A DNA stretch of 64,000 bases from the NCBI RefSeq assembly GCF_030269765.1, contig NZ_BSTX01000001.1:2597571-2661570 (forward strand). Direction: 5' to 3'. Position 1 is the stretch's first letter. Every line of letters starts with the position of its first letter. This DNA comes from Actinorhabdospora filicis (GTDB taxonomy: Bacteria; Actinomycetota; Actinomycetes; Mycobacteriales; Micromonosporaceae). Below, piece after piece: positions 15,773 through 24,685 of the stretch. Below the pieces are notes generated by a model. That model saw only the letters and a program-made list of their open reading frames with translations, made no database searches and was not told where the DNA came from. The translations under genes and the position numbers were made by a program.

Positions 15773-16654
15773 GGCGGGCTCGATGACCGGTGGCGTCCGG
15801 TGGGCGCGCGCGAAGACGCGCTCCTCGAAGGACGCCCGGACCGGCCCGAGCAGCGGCTCGCCCGCGTCGGCGACGCCGCCGCCGATGACCACGCGGTCGA
15901 CGTCGAGGACGGTGACCAGCCCGGCCAGGCCGATGCCGAGCCAGGCGCCGATGACGCCGTAGAGCCCGATCGCGGTGGCGTCCCCGGCGGCGGCCGCGTC
16001 GGCGACCGTGCGTCCGGTGACGCCGCCGGGCCCGGCGAGCGCGGCCAGCAGCCCGTCCGGTGCTTCCAGGGCGGCCTCGCGGCCGAGGCGGCCGAGGGCC
16101 GTCCCGGAGGCCAGGGACTCCAGGCAGCCGATGAGCCCGCAGCCGCACACGGCGGTCCCGTGCGGATCGACGGGCAGGTGCCCGATCTCCCCGGCGATGC
16201 CGGTCGCGCCGCGGTGCAGCCGCCCGTCGAGGACGAGGCCACCGCCGACGCCGGTTCCGACGGTGACGAACAGCAGGTGGCCCGAGCGCGGGTTGAGCGC
16301 GTGCTCGGCCCAGCCGGCGGTGTTGCCGTCGTTGTCGACGACCGCCGTCAGGCCGGTCTCCTTCTCCAGCAGCGCCCGCAGCGGCAGGTCCCGGTAGGCG
16401 TTGTTGGGTGCCCACCGGATGCGGCCCTCGGGCCAGTCGACCATTCCGGCGGCGCCCACGCCGACGGCGGTGACGCCCGGGTGCGCCTCGCGCAGGGCGG
16501 CGACGGCGGTCAGCAGCGCCGACACGGTCGCGTCGGTGTCCCCGGCGGGGGAGACCACGGGCGGGAGGACGGCGACGATCTCGCCGGTGGCGGTGATGAC
16601 GCCGCCGGAGATCTTGGTGCCGCCCACGTCGAGGCCGATCGCGAGGCCGCTCAT
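15719..16654 (-). CDS. ROK family sugar kinase
   Basis: 311 residues. ROK fold with the phosphate-binding start AIGLDVGGTKISGGVI, the second ATP motif VTVGTGVGGGLVLDG, the substrate/zinc segment GEIGHLPVD followed by the Cys cluster CGCGLIGCLES, and a late VVIGGGVADAG adenosine loop. DNDGNTAGWAE supplies the catalytic Asp. Glucokinase-like or N-acetylhexosamine kinase activity is likely; the substrate cannot be read. The ATG at 16654 overlaps the stop of the upstream ROK gene (ATGA), so the two are coupled. An N-terminal DNA-binding domain is absent. Confidence 0.92.
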   Translation of the reverse strand: MSGLAIGLDVGGTKISGGVITATGEIVAVLPPVVSPAGDTDATVSALLTAVAALREAHPGVTAVGVGAAGMVDWPEGRIRWAPNNAYRDLPLRALLEKETGLTAVVDNDGNTAGWAEHALNPRSGHLLFVTVGTGVGGGLVLDGRLHRGATGIAGEIGHLPVDPHGTAVCGCGLIGCLESLASGTALGRLGREAALEAPDGLLAALAGPGGVTGRTVADAAAAGDATAIGLYGVIGAWLGIGLAGLVTVLDVDRVVIGGGVADAGEPLLGPVRASFEERVFARAHRTPPVIEPASLGNDAGWIGAALLALE

Positions 16655-18165
16655 ACCCGGCTCACCGCCTCGGCGGGGATCTCGACCCCGGTGGTCTGCA
16701 CGTGGTGGATGAGGCAGGCCGCGGCGGCCAGGGCCCCTTGGACGGCGTCGCGTTTCTCCACCACGAAGTGGCATTCGTCGGCGCTGTTGGAGAAGCAGCC
16801 GTCGCGGATGGCCGCGCGCAGCCCGTGCAGGTAGCTCCAGCGGGCGGTGCCCTCGTGCAGTTTCGGGTCGTCCTGGGAGAGGTAGAAGTCGCGGGGCGCG
16901 CCGATCAGGTCCGGCGGGCCGGACAGGACGATCACGCGCGGGTTGAGCAGGTTGATCAGCCCGGCGATGGCCCGGCCGAGCGCGCCGCCGGCCTGTTCGA
17001 GGACCTCGCGGACGACCGGGTGTCCCGGTTCGCGCAGGGCCGCCTCGTACCCGCCCGGGTAGTCGCGCGCACGCAGCTCCAGGTCGATGGCGGTGGGCGT
17101 GGCCGCGCGTTCCACGCAGAGCGGGTTGCCGCAGCGGCAGGCGGAGTCCTCGCGCGCCGAGGTCCCGGCCACCGGCAGGTGCCCGAGTTCGCCGGCCATG
17201 CCGCCGCCCCCGCGGTAGAGGCGCCCGTCCAGGACCAGGCCGCAGCCGACGCCCATGCGGGTCAGCAGGACCACGGCGAAGTCGGGCGTGCCGGGCCCGG
17301 CGAAGAGGTTCTTGTACAGCGCCAGCGCGTTGGCGTCGTTCTCCAGCACCACCGGCAGCCGCAGGACGGCCTTGAGGCGCTCGGCGAAGGGGAAGCCGTG
17401 CCAGTTGAAGCGCAGGTTGGAGGTGTAGACCACGCGGCCCTCGTGCAGGTGCCCGCCGAACTCCACGCCGACCCCGAGCAGCCGCTCGGCCGGTCCCAGG
17501 CGCGCCGACAGCTCGTCGACGAGCCGCACGATCTGGTCCAGGACGTGGCTGCGGTCCAGTTCCTCCTCCGGCAGCGGGTAGGTGACCTCTTCCCCTATGG
17601 GCCGCTCGGCGAAGACGTCGGTGAGCACGCCGACGATGCGCCTGCGCCCGTCGCGCCCGTCGCCGATGATGCGGACGCCGATCGCGCGGTCGTTGCTCAG
17701 CACGCCCCCGGCGCGGCGCGGCCGGGCGGCGACCGGCGCCTCGGGCCGCAGGAACGCCGCGACGTGGTCGTCGACGAGGCTCTCCACCCAGGTCCGGTCC
17801 ACCGGCAGGAACACCGCCTCGGCGACCTTGCCGCTGGTCACCAGCAGCGGCCGCCCGTCGGCGACGGCGCCGTCCAGGCGCTCACCGCCGAAGTCGCGGA
17901 TGCCGATGCTGGCGTGGCCGGACGCCTCGCCCGTGCCCGGGACGAACTCGCGCGCCGCCTCGCCGGAGGCCAGCTCGGCCTCGGCGGCGTCGAGGGTCGC
18001 GGCGAGCCGGTCGTCGGGTCTGGACAGGCGCCGCAGGACGCGTTCGGTGAGGGGGAGCAGGACGCCGATGAGCACATTGTTCCGGGTGACTCCGACGGCC
18101 TCGTCGGAATGGCGGAGACTTTTGATCTTCTCGGCGTTGACGTAGCGGACGTTGATCTTTTCCAT
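16651..18165 (-). CDS. ROK family protein with an atypical N-terminal domain
   Basis: 504 residues from ATG 18165 (AGGGGTGG upstream). The C-terminal ~310 residues are a ROK domain: VGVGVEFGGHLHEGRVVY, VLENDANALALYKN, LLTRMGVGCGLVLDGRLYRG, AGELGHLPVAG with CRCGNPLC zinc ligands, and VIVLSGP. The first ~190 residues (MEKINVRYVNAEKIKSLRHS, then a helical and a mixed part) do not look like the usual winged helix of NagC/Mlc/XylR repressors, although regulator function is likely. It is coupled to the ROK kinase downstream, and a 19-bp palindrome (18206-18224) sits in its promoter. Confidence 0.85.
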   Translation of the reverse strand: MEKINVRYVNAEKIKSLRHSDEAVGVTRNNVLIGVLLPLTERVLRRLSRPDDRLAATLDAAEAELASGEAAREFVPGTGEASGHASIGIRDFGGERLDGAVADGRPLLVTSGKVAEAVFLPVDRTWVESLVDDHVAAFLRPEAPVAARPRRAGGVLSNDRAIGVRIIGDGRDGRRRIVGVLTDVFAERPIGEEVTYPLPEEELDRSHVLDQIVRLVDELSARLGPAERLLGVGVEFGGHLHEGRVVYTSNLRFNWHGFPFAERLKAVLRLPVVLENDANALALYKNLFAGPGTPDFAVVLLTRMGVGCGLVLDGRLYRGGGGMAGELGHLPVAGTSAREDSACRCGNPLCVERAATPTAIDLELRARDYPGGYEAALREPGHPVVREVLEQAGGALGRAIAGLINLLNPRVIVLSGPPDLIGAPRDFYLSQDDPKLHEGTARWSYLHGLRAAIRDGCFSNSADECHFVVEKRDAVQGALAAAACLIHHVQTTGVEIPAEAVSRV

Positions 18166-18205
18166 CGCCACCCCTGACGCGAAGCGGAAAGGGTCAAGGT
18201 AACAC

Positions 18206-18224
18206 GTTGACAACCGTTGTCAAC
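18206..18224. promoter_or_regulatory. 19-bp palindromic operator in a divergent promoter
   Basis: GTTGACAACCGTTGTCAAC is a perfect 9+1+9 palindrome. On the plus strand its TTGACA (18207-18212) is followed after 17 bases by TAGCCT (18230-18235), giving a promoter for the membrane gene at 18256. On the minus strand its TTGACA (18223-18218) is followed after 16 bases by TACCTT, giving a promoter for the ROK gene. A repressor bound here would cover both -35 boxes. Confidence 0.65.
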
Positions 18225-18255
18225 GACCATAGCCTGGACCGGCGAGGTGAATCGC

Positions 18256-18960
18256 ATGATCGATGAGTCGGATTTCCGCCCGCGCCAGCTCGACGCCGTC
18301 CGATCGGCCGCGAAATGGCTGGTCACGGTCTCGGCCGCGCTCGTCGGCGCATTGGCGGCCGGTCTCCCACTGAGTGGGATATCTCAGCTCTCCTGGAATT
18401 CCTGGCGCATTTACGTGGCCCTGGGCGCGGTATTGATCGTCTTATCCGCCGGGCTCGCGGTGATCAGATCCGCCTCGGCCGTGCTCGCCCACGAATGGCT
18501 CACCCTCGCCGGGCTGCGGGGCAACGCGACCGGTTTCGTCGACGAGCGCGTCCACGCCGTGCCGCTGGTGCGGCGGATCGCGCAGCGGGTGGCCTTCTCC
18601 GCCCAGGAGATCTACGGCCACGAGGCCACCGGCATCGGCGACCTGCACCGGCGCCTGCGCCAGGCGCACGAGGCGATCCTCGACCCGGCGACCCCGGACG
18701 CCGAGCGCGCCGCGGCCCGGGAGCGCTCGGCGGCGTTGCGGGAGGTCGCCCGCGCCACCGTCGAGGCGGCCAACTACTACGCGACCATGGCGCTGTTCCG
18801 GCGGATGCGGCGGTGGCTGCTGGCGGCGGTGCCCGCCGTGGTCATCGGCGTGGCGGCCTTCGCCTACGCGGCCAACCCGCCGAAGGCGGCCGAGCCCGTC
18901 GAGGTCAGGATCGTGAACCCCACGCCGACACCTGCCGCCACAGGCGCTCCGCCGAGGTGA
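18256..18960 (+). CDS. Membrane protein, unknown
   Basis: 234 residues from ATG 18256 (GCGAGGTGAATCGC upstream). Two adjacent transmembrane helices in the first third (AAKWLVTVSAALVGALAAGL, IYVALGAVLIVLSAGLAVI), a central ~110-residue helical soluble part (LRQAHEAILDPATPDAERAA), a third helix (WLLAAVPAVVIGVAAFAYAA) and a Pro/Thr-rich extracellular tail. No family recognised. Diverges from the ROK pair under the shared palindrome, so probably co-regulated with sugar genes. The 3' end overlaps the convergent gene by 56 bases. Confidence 0.82.
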   Translation: MIDESDFRPRQLDAVRSAAKWLVTVSAALVGALAAGLPLSGISQLSWNSWRIYVALGAVLIVLSAGLAVIRSASAVLAHEWLTLAGLRGNATGFVDERVHAVPLVRRIAQRVAFSAQEIYGHEATGIGDLHRRLRQAHEAILDPATPDAERAAARERSAALREVARATVEAANYYATMALFRRMRRWLLAAVPAVVIGVAAFAYAANPPKAAEPVEVRIVNPTPTPAATGAPPR

Positions 18961-19225
18961 TGATCTCGGCGACCATGATCCCCGACTCCATCTCGTAGTG
19001 CCGGGCCTCGGGCTCCTTCAGCTCGCGGAAGACCACGTGGTGCCCGTCGGCCAGGTGCGCCTCGCGGAATTCGCGCCGGTCGGGTGAGCGGTGGTATCCG
19101 GCCAGCGGCGTGGTGATCGAGCACAGGAACGCGGTGAGGGAATCGGCGGTTTCGGCGTCGTCCATCTCGATGATCCGATCACGCACGGCGTCCGTCACCA
19201 GAACCGTCTTGGAAAGGCGGTACAT
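18905..19225 (-). CDS. Small hypothetical protein, 106 aa
   Basis: Begins MYRLSKTVLVTDAVRDRIIE with GGGGGCCCG upstream; a further in-frame start at 19294 is possible. Mixed alpha/beta, soluble, with EMDDAETADSLTAFLCS and LKEPEARHYEMESGIMVAEI. No domain recognised. Its 3' end overlaps the convergent membrane gene by 56 bases, which weakens confidence a little. Confidence 0.6.
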   Translation of the reverse strand: MYRLSKTVLVTDAVRDRIIEMDDAETADSLTAFLCSITTPLAGYHRSPDRREFREAHLADGHHVVFRELKEPEARHYEMESGIMVAEIITSAERLWRQVSAWGSRS

Positions 19226-19365
19226 CGGGCCCCCGTTCCGGGCTTCGGGGTCGTGTCGTTGGAGCGACCTTAGCTCGGTGGGTGAATAGATCACTAATTC
19301 CGGGCGATTTCCACCGGGGAATCAATTCCCGCACAGAAAAGGAACCCCGATTCGCACTGTGCGAT

Positions 19366-20010
19366 TCAGCGGCCCCGCAAATACGCCAGCACCGCCAGGA
19401 CCCGCCGGTGGTCGTTTTCGGCCATGCCCAGTTCCAGCTTGGCGAATATCGCCCGGATGTGCTTGCCGACGGCCGCCTCGGTCACGAACAGCTCGCGCGC
19501 GATCGCCGCGTTCGAGCGGCCCTCGGCCATGCGCTCCAGCACCTCCCGCTCGCGGGGCGTCAGCCGCGAGACGGGGTCGCGGCGCAGCGCCAGGAGCTGC
19601 CGGACCACGTGCGGGTCGACCACCGTCCCGCCACCGGCCACACGCTCCAGGGCCTCGGCGAACTCGTGCACGTCGCCGACGCGGTCCTTGAGCATGTAGC
19701 CCACGCCGTCCCCGCCGCCGGAGTCGAGCAGCTCGGCGGCGTAGGTCTGCTCCACGTACAGCGAGAGCACGAAGACGGGCAGCCCCGGGAACTCACCGCG
19801 CAGCTCCAGGGCCGCGCGCAGCCCCTCGTCGGTGAACGAGGGCGGCATGCGGACGTCGGTGAGCACCAGGTCCGGGCGCGTGGCGCGCACCGCCGCGATG
19901 AGCTCGCCGGGCGTGCCGACCGAGGCGGTGACCTCGTGCCCGAAGCGGTGCAGGAGGGCGGTGATGCCCTCGCGCATCAGGACCTCGTCCTCGGCCAGGA
20001 TCACTCGCAC
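19366..20010 (-). CDS. LuxR/NarL-type response regulator
   Basis: 214 residues. The receiver domain has the acidic pair (LAEDEVL), the phospho-acceptor Asp in LVLTDVRMPP, and Lys in GYMLKDRVGD. The C-terminal helix-turn-helix is of the LuxR type: LTPREREVLERMAEGRSNAA then AVGKHIRAIFAKLEL. It overlaps the histidine kinase gene by 10 bases and forms an operon with it (kinase first). Likely target is the divergent ABC exporter at 21,360-24,568. Confidence 0.96.
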   Translation of the reverse strand: MRVILAEDEVLMREGITALLHRFGHEVTASVGTPGELIAAVRATRPDLVLTDVRMPPSFTDEGLRAALELRGEFPGLPVFVLSLYVEQTYAAELLDSGGGDGVGYMLKDRVGDVHEFAEALERVAGGGTVVDPHVVRQLLALRRDPVSRLTPREREVLERMAEGRSNAAIARELFVTEAAVGKHIRAIFAKLELGMAENDHRRVLAVLAYLRGR

Positions 20011-21224
20011 GGCAGCTCCACCCGCAACACGGTCGGTCCCCCGAGGGGGCTGGCGATCATCAGTGTGCCGTCATGGACGGCGGTGCGGTCGGCCAGCCCG
20101 GTGAGTCCGGTGCCGCGCGCGGGATCGGCGCCGCCGTGCCCGTCGTCGCGGATCTCCATCCACAGCCGCCCGTCCTCCACGCGCCCGCGCACCCCCGCGT
20201 GGGTGGCGCCGGAGTGCTTGCCGACGTTGGCCAGGGCCTCCGAGACGATGAAGTAGGCGGTCAGCTCCAGCGGCGCGGGCAGGCGCGGCAGGTCCAGGTC
20301 GACGTCGACGGGGACCGGCCCACGCCCGGCGATGTCGCGGACGGCGGCGGCCAGCCCCCGGTCGGAGAGCACCTTCGGGTGGATGCCGCGGATGAGCTCG
20401 CGGACGTCGTCGAGCGCGGCCCGCGCCTGCGTGAGCGCCTCGTCCACGCCCTCGCGCGCGGGCCCGTCCACGTCGAGCTTGAGCAGCCCGAGGCGCATGA
20501 TCAGCGCGGTGAGGCGCTGCTGCGCGCCGTCGTGGAGGTCCCGCTCGATACGGCTGCGCTCCAGCTCGAAGAGGTCGACCAGGCGCGCCCGGGAGGCGGT
20601 GACGGCGATGAGCCGGTCGCCGAGCTCGTCGTCCCGGGGCGCCAGCACGGCCCGGGTCAGCGCCGCCCGCGCGCCGGCCCACGCGGCCAGCACGTACATC
20701 GAGCACACCGCCAGCCCCAGCCCGAACGGGACGCTGACCAGCAGCAGGAGCCCGCCGTTGACGTCGTCGTAGGCGCCCAGGATCGCCACCTGCACCGGCA
20801 CGTAGACCGCCAGCCCGATGACGCCCAGGTCGACCCAGCACAGCACGAGCAGCGACATCGCGGTGAAGGCCAGCTCGCGCCAGGTCGCCGGTTCCCGGAA
20901 CCGGGTCGCCAGCCACGAGCGGTACCCGGGTTCGGCGGGTCGCCGGTGCGGCGTCTCGATGGGGTCGAGGTCGACCAGGCGCAGGCGCCAGCGCTCGAAG
21001 CCGCCGACGAGGACGCCGGAGAAGGCCATCGCGGCCAGGATCACCAGTCCCAGCAGCGCCACCGTCAGCAGGACTCCGGCGGCGGCCAGCGCGGCGGCCA
21101 CCAGCGCGGTCGCGCCGCCGATGACCCCGCCGGACAGCAGGTACAGCGCCGACCGCCACGGCCACGACGAGCGGAGGAACTCCGAGGGCCGCCGCGTCAT
21201 CGCCTGGAGCGGGTTGCGCACCAT
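20001..21224 (-). CDS. DesK-type sensor histidine kinase
   Basis: 407 residues from ATG 21224; ATG 21200 is an alternative. Four or more transmembrane helices arranged in two pairs (YLLSGGVIGGATALVAAALA, VALLGLVILAAMAFSGVLVG, LLVLCWVDLGVIGLAVYVPV, GGLLLLVSVPFGLGLAVCSM). HisKA_3 box ERDLHDGAQQRLTALIMRLG carries the phospho-His. The HATPase domain shows ALANVGKHSGATHA (N box) and IRDDGHGGADPARGTGLTGL (G box). No periplasmic sensor loop of size is seen, as in LiaS/DesK kinases that sense the membrane. Confidence 0.95.
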   Translation of the reverse strand: MVRNPLQAMTRRPSEFLRSSWPWRSALYLLSGGVIGGATALVAAALAAAGVLLTVALLGLVILAAMAFSGVLVGGFERWRLRLVDLDPIETPHRRPAEPGYRSWLATRFREPATWRELAFTAMSLLVLCWVDLGVIGLAVYVPVQVAILGAYDDVNGGLLLLVSVPFGLGLAVCSMYVLAAWAGARAALTRAVLAPRDDELGDRLIAVTASRARLVDLFELERSRIERDLHDGAQQRLTALIMRLGLLKLDVDGPAREGVDEALTQARAALDDVRELIRGIHPKVLSDRGLAAAVRDIAGRGPVPVDVDLDLPRLPAPLELTAYFIVSEALANVGKHSGATHAGVRGRVEDGRLWMEIRDDGHGGADPARGTGLTGLADRTAVHDGTLMIASPLGGPTVLRVELPCE

Positions 21225-21359
21225 CACGCGCTCAAGGCTAAGGCGCAGGTGGGACGGCGCCGGTAGGGCTGGCCATACCTTCTTCCGTACGGTCTTCCGC
21301 ACCACGGTTCTATGGCTCGCACCAATGTCCCGGCGCGCCGATCCGGGTTGGCTGGGGGC

Positions 21360-22178
21360 ATGACCACGACGACGCATCCATCCGGCCTGCGCGACGCCGT
21401 CCAGCTCTGGGCGGTGGCCAAGACCTACGGCTCCGGCGAGCAGGCGGTGGCCGCCCTCGACCGGGTGACCCTCGCGTTCCCGCGCGGCTCGTTCACCGCG
21501 ATCATGGGCCCCTCGGGTTCGGGCAAGTCGACGCTGCTGCAGTGCGCGGCCGGGCTCGACCGGCCCGGCGACGGGCAGGTCCTCATCGGCGAGACCGAGC
21601 TGTCGCGGCTGACCGAGAAGCAGCTGACGCTGCTGCGGCGGGAGCGCATCGGCTTCGTGTTCCAGGCCTTCAACCTGATGACCGCGCTGACCGCCGCGCA
21701 GAACGTGGCCCTGCCCCTGCGCCTGGCCGGCCGCCGGATCGAGCCGGGACGCGTGGAGGCCGCGCTGGACGCCGTCGGCCTGCGCGACCGCGCCGGGCAC
21801 CGTCCGGGCGAGCTGTCGGGCGGGCAGCAGCAGCGGGTGGCGATCGCCCGCGCGCTGGTGGCCGACCCGGAAGTGATCTTCGCCGACGAGCCGACCGGCG
21901 CGCTCGACACCAACACCTCCCGCGAGGTCCTGGGCCTGCTGCGGCGGGTCGTGGACGCCCACCGGCAGACGGTCATCATGGTCACCCACGACCCCGTGGC
22001 CGCCGCCTACGCCGACCGGGTCGTGTACCTGGCCGACGGGCGCATCGCCGACGAGTACCTGGCCGACCGCCGCGACCACGGCGAGCGCGCGCAGGTCATC
22101 GCCGCGCGCATGGCGCACCTGGAAGCGGCCCCACCCGCGCCCGCCGCCGCGCCGGTTCGCGTGAAGGGAGCCTGGTAG
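21360..22178 (+). CDS. ABC exporter ATP-binding protein (MacB/LolD type)
   Basis: 272 residues from ATG 21360. Walker A GPSGSGKST, Q loop FVFQAFNLM, signature LSGGQQQRVAIARAL, Walker B VIFADEPTGALD and H loop MVTHDP are all intact. The FNLM-x-x-LTAAQNV and DEPTGALD features mark the MacB/LolD group. The stop overlaps the GTG of the permease gene. Transcribed away from the two-component system. Confidence 0.96.
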   Translation: MTTTTHPSGLRDAVQLWAVAKTYGSGEQAVAALDRVTLAFPRGSFTAIMGPSGSGKSTLLQCAAGLDRPGDGQVLIGETELSRLTEKQLTLLRRERIGFVFQAFNLMTALTAAQNVALPLRLAGRRIEPGRVEAALDAVGLRDRAGHRPGELSGGQQQRVAIARALVADPEVIFADEPTGALDTNTSREVLGLLRRVVDAHRQTVIMVTHDPVAAAYADRVVYLADGRIADEYLADRRDHGERAQVIAARMAHLEAAPPAPAAAPVRVKGAW

Positions 22179-24568
22179 TGCACACCTGGGCCACCATCCG
22201 CACCCGCTGGACGAGCTTCCTGGGGACCTTCGCCGCGCTGGCCTTCGGCGTCGCGATCGTGACCGCCTCGCTGCTCGTGCACGCCTCGGCCGCTCCCGCG
22301 GTGCCCGAGCGCTACGCGGCCACCGGCGTCATCGTGCACGGCGTGGACGCCGAGCGCCCCGGCAATGACGTGGGCGTGGTCATCCCGATCCCGTGGTCGC
22401 CGCAGCGCACCGCCGAACTCCAGAAGTCGCTCGCGGCGATCCCGGGCGTGAAGCAGGTCGTGGCCGACCTCGCCTTCTACGCGCAGGCGGTCGTGGACGG
22501 CGAACCCGCCGGGGACGTCCGCGACGAGCCGCAGGGCCACGGCTGGTCCTCGACGCTGCTGGGCGGCTACACCCTCGACGACGGCCGCGCCCCGGCCGCG
22601 CCGGGCGAGATCGTCGTCCCCGCCGGGCTGGGCGTGCGGACCGGGACGGACTTGACGGTCCTCCAGGCGTCCGGGCCGGTCACCTACAAGGTCGTGGGCG
22701 TGCTCGACGGCCCCGGCTACTACCTCACCGACGCCGAGGCCGCCAAACTCGCCGACGGGGTGGGCGTCTTCGGGCTGCTCACCGAGGATCCGTCCAGCGT
22801 GGACGCCGCCGCGACGGCGATCGTGACCGACGGCGCGGCCCTGTCCGGCGACGAGCGGGCGGGCTTCGAGCCCGAGTCGCACCTGCGCACCCGCTGGCTG
22901 GGCACGCAGCTGCTGACCGCCATGACGCTGCTGTCGGCGTTCTCGGCGGTGTTCGTGGTCGCCTCGACCTTCGCCTTCGGGGTGGCGCAGCGCCGCCGCG
23001 AGCTGGGCCTGCTGCGGACCGTGGGCGCCACGCCCGGGCAGGTCCGGCGGATGCTGTTCGGCGAGGCCCTCGGCGTGGGCGCGATCTCGGCGGGCGCGGG
23101 CGTCGTCCTCGGGCTGGCGCTGGCGCCGGTCCTGGGCGACCTGCTGGTCAAGGCTCAGCTGGAGCCGCCGGACTTCGCCATCCGCGTGGTGGCCTGGCCG
23201 CTGCTGGTGGCCGGGCTGACCGGCATGGCCGTGGCGTTCCTGGGCGTGTGGTCGGCGTCCCGGCGCGCGGCGCGGGTCCGGCCGATGGAGGCCCTGCGCG
23301 AGGCGGCGGCCGAGAACCGCCCGATGACGAAGGGCCGGTGGATCCTGGGCGGCCTCGCCCTGGCCGGCGGGCTCGGCTTCGTCCTGCTGGCCACCGGCGC
23401 CGAGAGCGAGGACCTGCTGACCTTCACCATGTTCGGCGCGATGGGCCTCATCGTGGGCCTGACGCTGTGGGCGCCGCTGGTGATCCCGCCGGTGGTGCGG
23501 CTGGTCACCTGGCCCTTCGCCCGGACGCGCGGCGCGACCGCCGTCGTGGTCCGCGAATCGGCGCTGATCGCCGTCCGCCGGGTGGCCTCCACGGCCGCGC
23601 CGGTGCTGGTCACCGTCGGGTTCGTGGCCCTGCTGGCGGGCATGATGTCGACCATGAAGGGCGCGATGACCACCGATCTCGCGCAGGAGTTCCCCGCGTC
23701 GGTCGTGGTCGAACCCGACGGCACGCCCGGCCTGACCGACGCGGCCGTGTCGGCGCTGCCGGGCGAGGTCCAGCCGATCATGATGGTCGACGTCTACTCC
23801 GGAACCATGGAGGAAAACGTCACCGGCCTCCCCGGCCTGGCGCCCGGGACCCTGTTCATCGCCGCGCCCTACATGGAAACGCTCGGGCTCAAGGACGGCG
23901 ACACGCTGCCCCTGGTGTTCCCCGACGGCGAGACCCTCGCGCTGCCGGTGAAGGCCTCGCAGCCCGACGACAAGACCATGTACCCGTCCACGGTCACCAT
24001 GGCCCGCGAGACCCTCCGCGAGCACGCGCCCAACGCGCTCACCGAGCACGTCTACCTCAACGCCACCACCGTCGCCGAGGCCTCCGCCGCCACCGGGCCC
24101 GGCGCGATCGCCCTGGACCGCGAGGGCGCCGCCGCCTTCGCCGACCAGCGCGAATGGGAACTGCTGCGGGTGTTCATGCTGGTGCTGATCATCATGTCGA
24201 TCGGCTACACCGCCCTGGCCATCGCCAACACGCTGATCATGGCCAACGCCGACCGGCTGCGCGACTTCGCCGTCCTGCGCCTGTCGGGAGCCGCCGACGG
24301 GCAGGTCCTCAAGGTCGTCGCGATCGAGACGGTCATCGTGGTGACCGTCGGCACCGCCCTCGGCCTGGGCGTCGCGCTCGCCGCGCTGGAGGGCGTCCGC
24401 CGCGGCCTGGAGTCCACCGTCGACGCGGCGGTGAGCATGGCCGTCCCGTGGGACTACGTCGGCCTGGTCATCGGCTCGGCGCTGGTGCTCGCGCTGGGCG
24501 CGAGCCTGGTGACCGCGCGGGCGGCGCTGCGACGCTCGGCGATGAGCATGGCGGGGGTGAAGGAGTAG
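22178..24568 (+). CDS. FtsX-type ABC exporter permease (MacB/DUF214-like)
   Basis: 796 residues from GTG 22178 (AAGGGAG upstream, overlapping the previous stop as TAGTG). Two FtsX modules are visible: the first after a large extracellular domain (LLSAFSAVFVVASTFAFGVA, RRRELGLLRTVGATPGQVRR), the second at the C-terminus (VLIIMSIGYTALAIANTLIM, RLRDFAVLRLSGAADGQVLK). A second extracellular domain lies between (about 480-630). Two-module permeases like this work with a separate ATPase, likely moving peptides, antibiotics or lipoproteins outward. Confidence 0.94.
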   Translation: MHTWATIRTRWTSFLGTFAALAFGVAIVTASLLVHASAAPAVPERYAATGVIVHGVDAERPGNDVGVVIPIPWSPQRTAELQKSLAAIPGVKQVVADLAFYAQAVVDGEPAGDVRDEPQGHGWSSTLLGGYTLDDGRAPAAPGEIVVPAGLGVRTGTDLTVLQASGPVTYKVVGVLDGPGYYLTDAEAAKLADGVGVFGLLTEDPSSVDAAATAIVTDGAALSGDERAGFEPESHLRTRWLGTQLLTAMTLLSAFSAVFVVASTFAFGVAQRRRELGLLRTVGATPGQVRRMLFGEALGVGAISAGAGVVLGLALAPVLGDLLVKAQLEPPDFAIRVVAWPLLVAGLTGMAVAFLGVWSASRRAARVRPMEALREAAAENRPMTKGRWILGGLALAGGLGFVLLATGAESEDLLTFTMFGAMGLIVGLTLWAPLVIPPVVRLVTWPFARTRGATAVVVRESALIAVRRVASTAAPVLVTVGFVALLAGMMSTMKGAMTTDLAQEFPASVVVEPDGTPGLTDAAVSALPGEVQPIMMVDVYSGTMEENVTGLPGLAPGTLFIAAPYMETLGLKDGDTLPLVFPDGETLALPVKASQPDDKTMYPSTVTMARETLREHAPNALTEHVYLNATTVAEASAATGPGAIALDREGAAAFADQREWELLRVFMLVLIIMSIGYTALAIANTLIMANADRLRDFAVLRLSGAADGQVLKVVAIETVIVVTVGTALGLGVALAALEGVRRGLESTVDAAVSMAVPWDYVGLVIGSALVLALGASLVTARAALRRSAMSMAGVKE

Positions 24569-24590
24569 GGGTGAGGGGGTGAGGGGGTGA

Positions 24591-24620
24591 GGCGGGACCG
24601 GGTGAGCCGGTCCCGCCTTT
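24591..24620 (+). terminator. Rho-independent terminator of the ABC exporter
   Basis: Perfect 11-bp stem (24591-24601 with 24607-24617), 5-base loop GTGAG, then TTT. It follows the permease stop by 22 bases. Between them stand short GGGGTGAG direct repeats (24569-24590). Confidence 0.75.
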
Positions 24621-24622
24621 CG

Positions 24623-24650
24623 CATGGATTCAGCCCTCCCTGAATCCATG
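24623..24650. promoter_or_regulatory. Operator-like inverted repeat upstream of the MFS gene
   Basis: CATGGATTCAG and CTGAATCCATG form perfect 11-bp arms around six bases (CCCTCC), 35 bases before the MFS start at 24686. The spacing and AT-rich arms look more like a dimeric repressor site than a terminator. Confidence 0.5.
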
Positions 24651-24685
24651 GCCGCCCCCACTCGTCCCGGCGCAACCTCGCCCCC

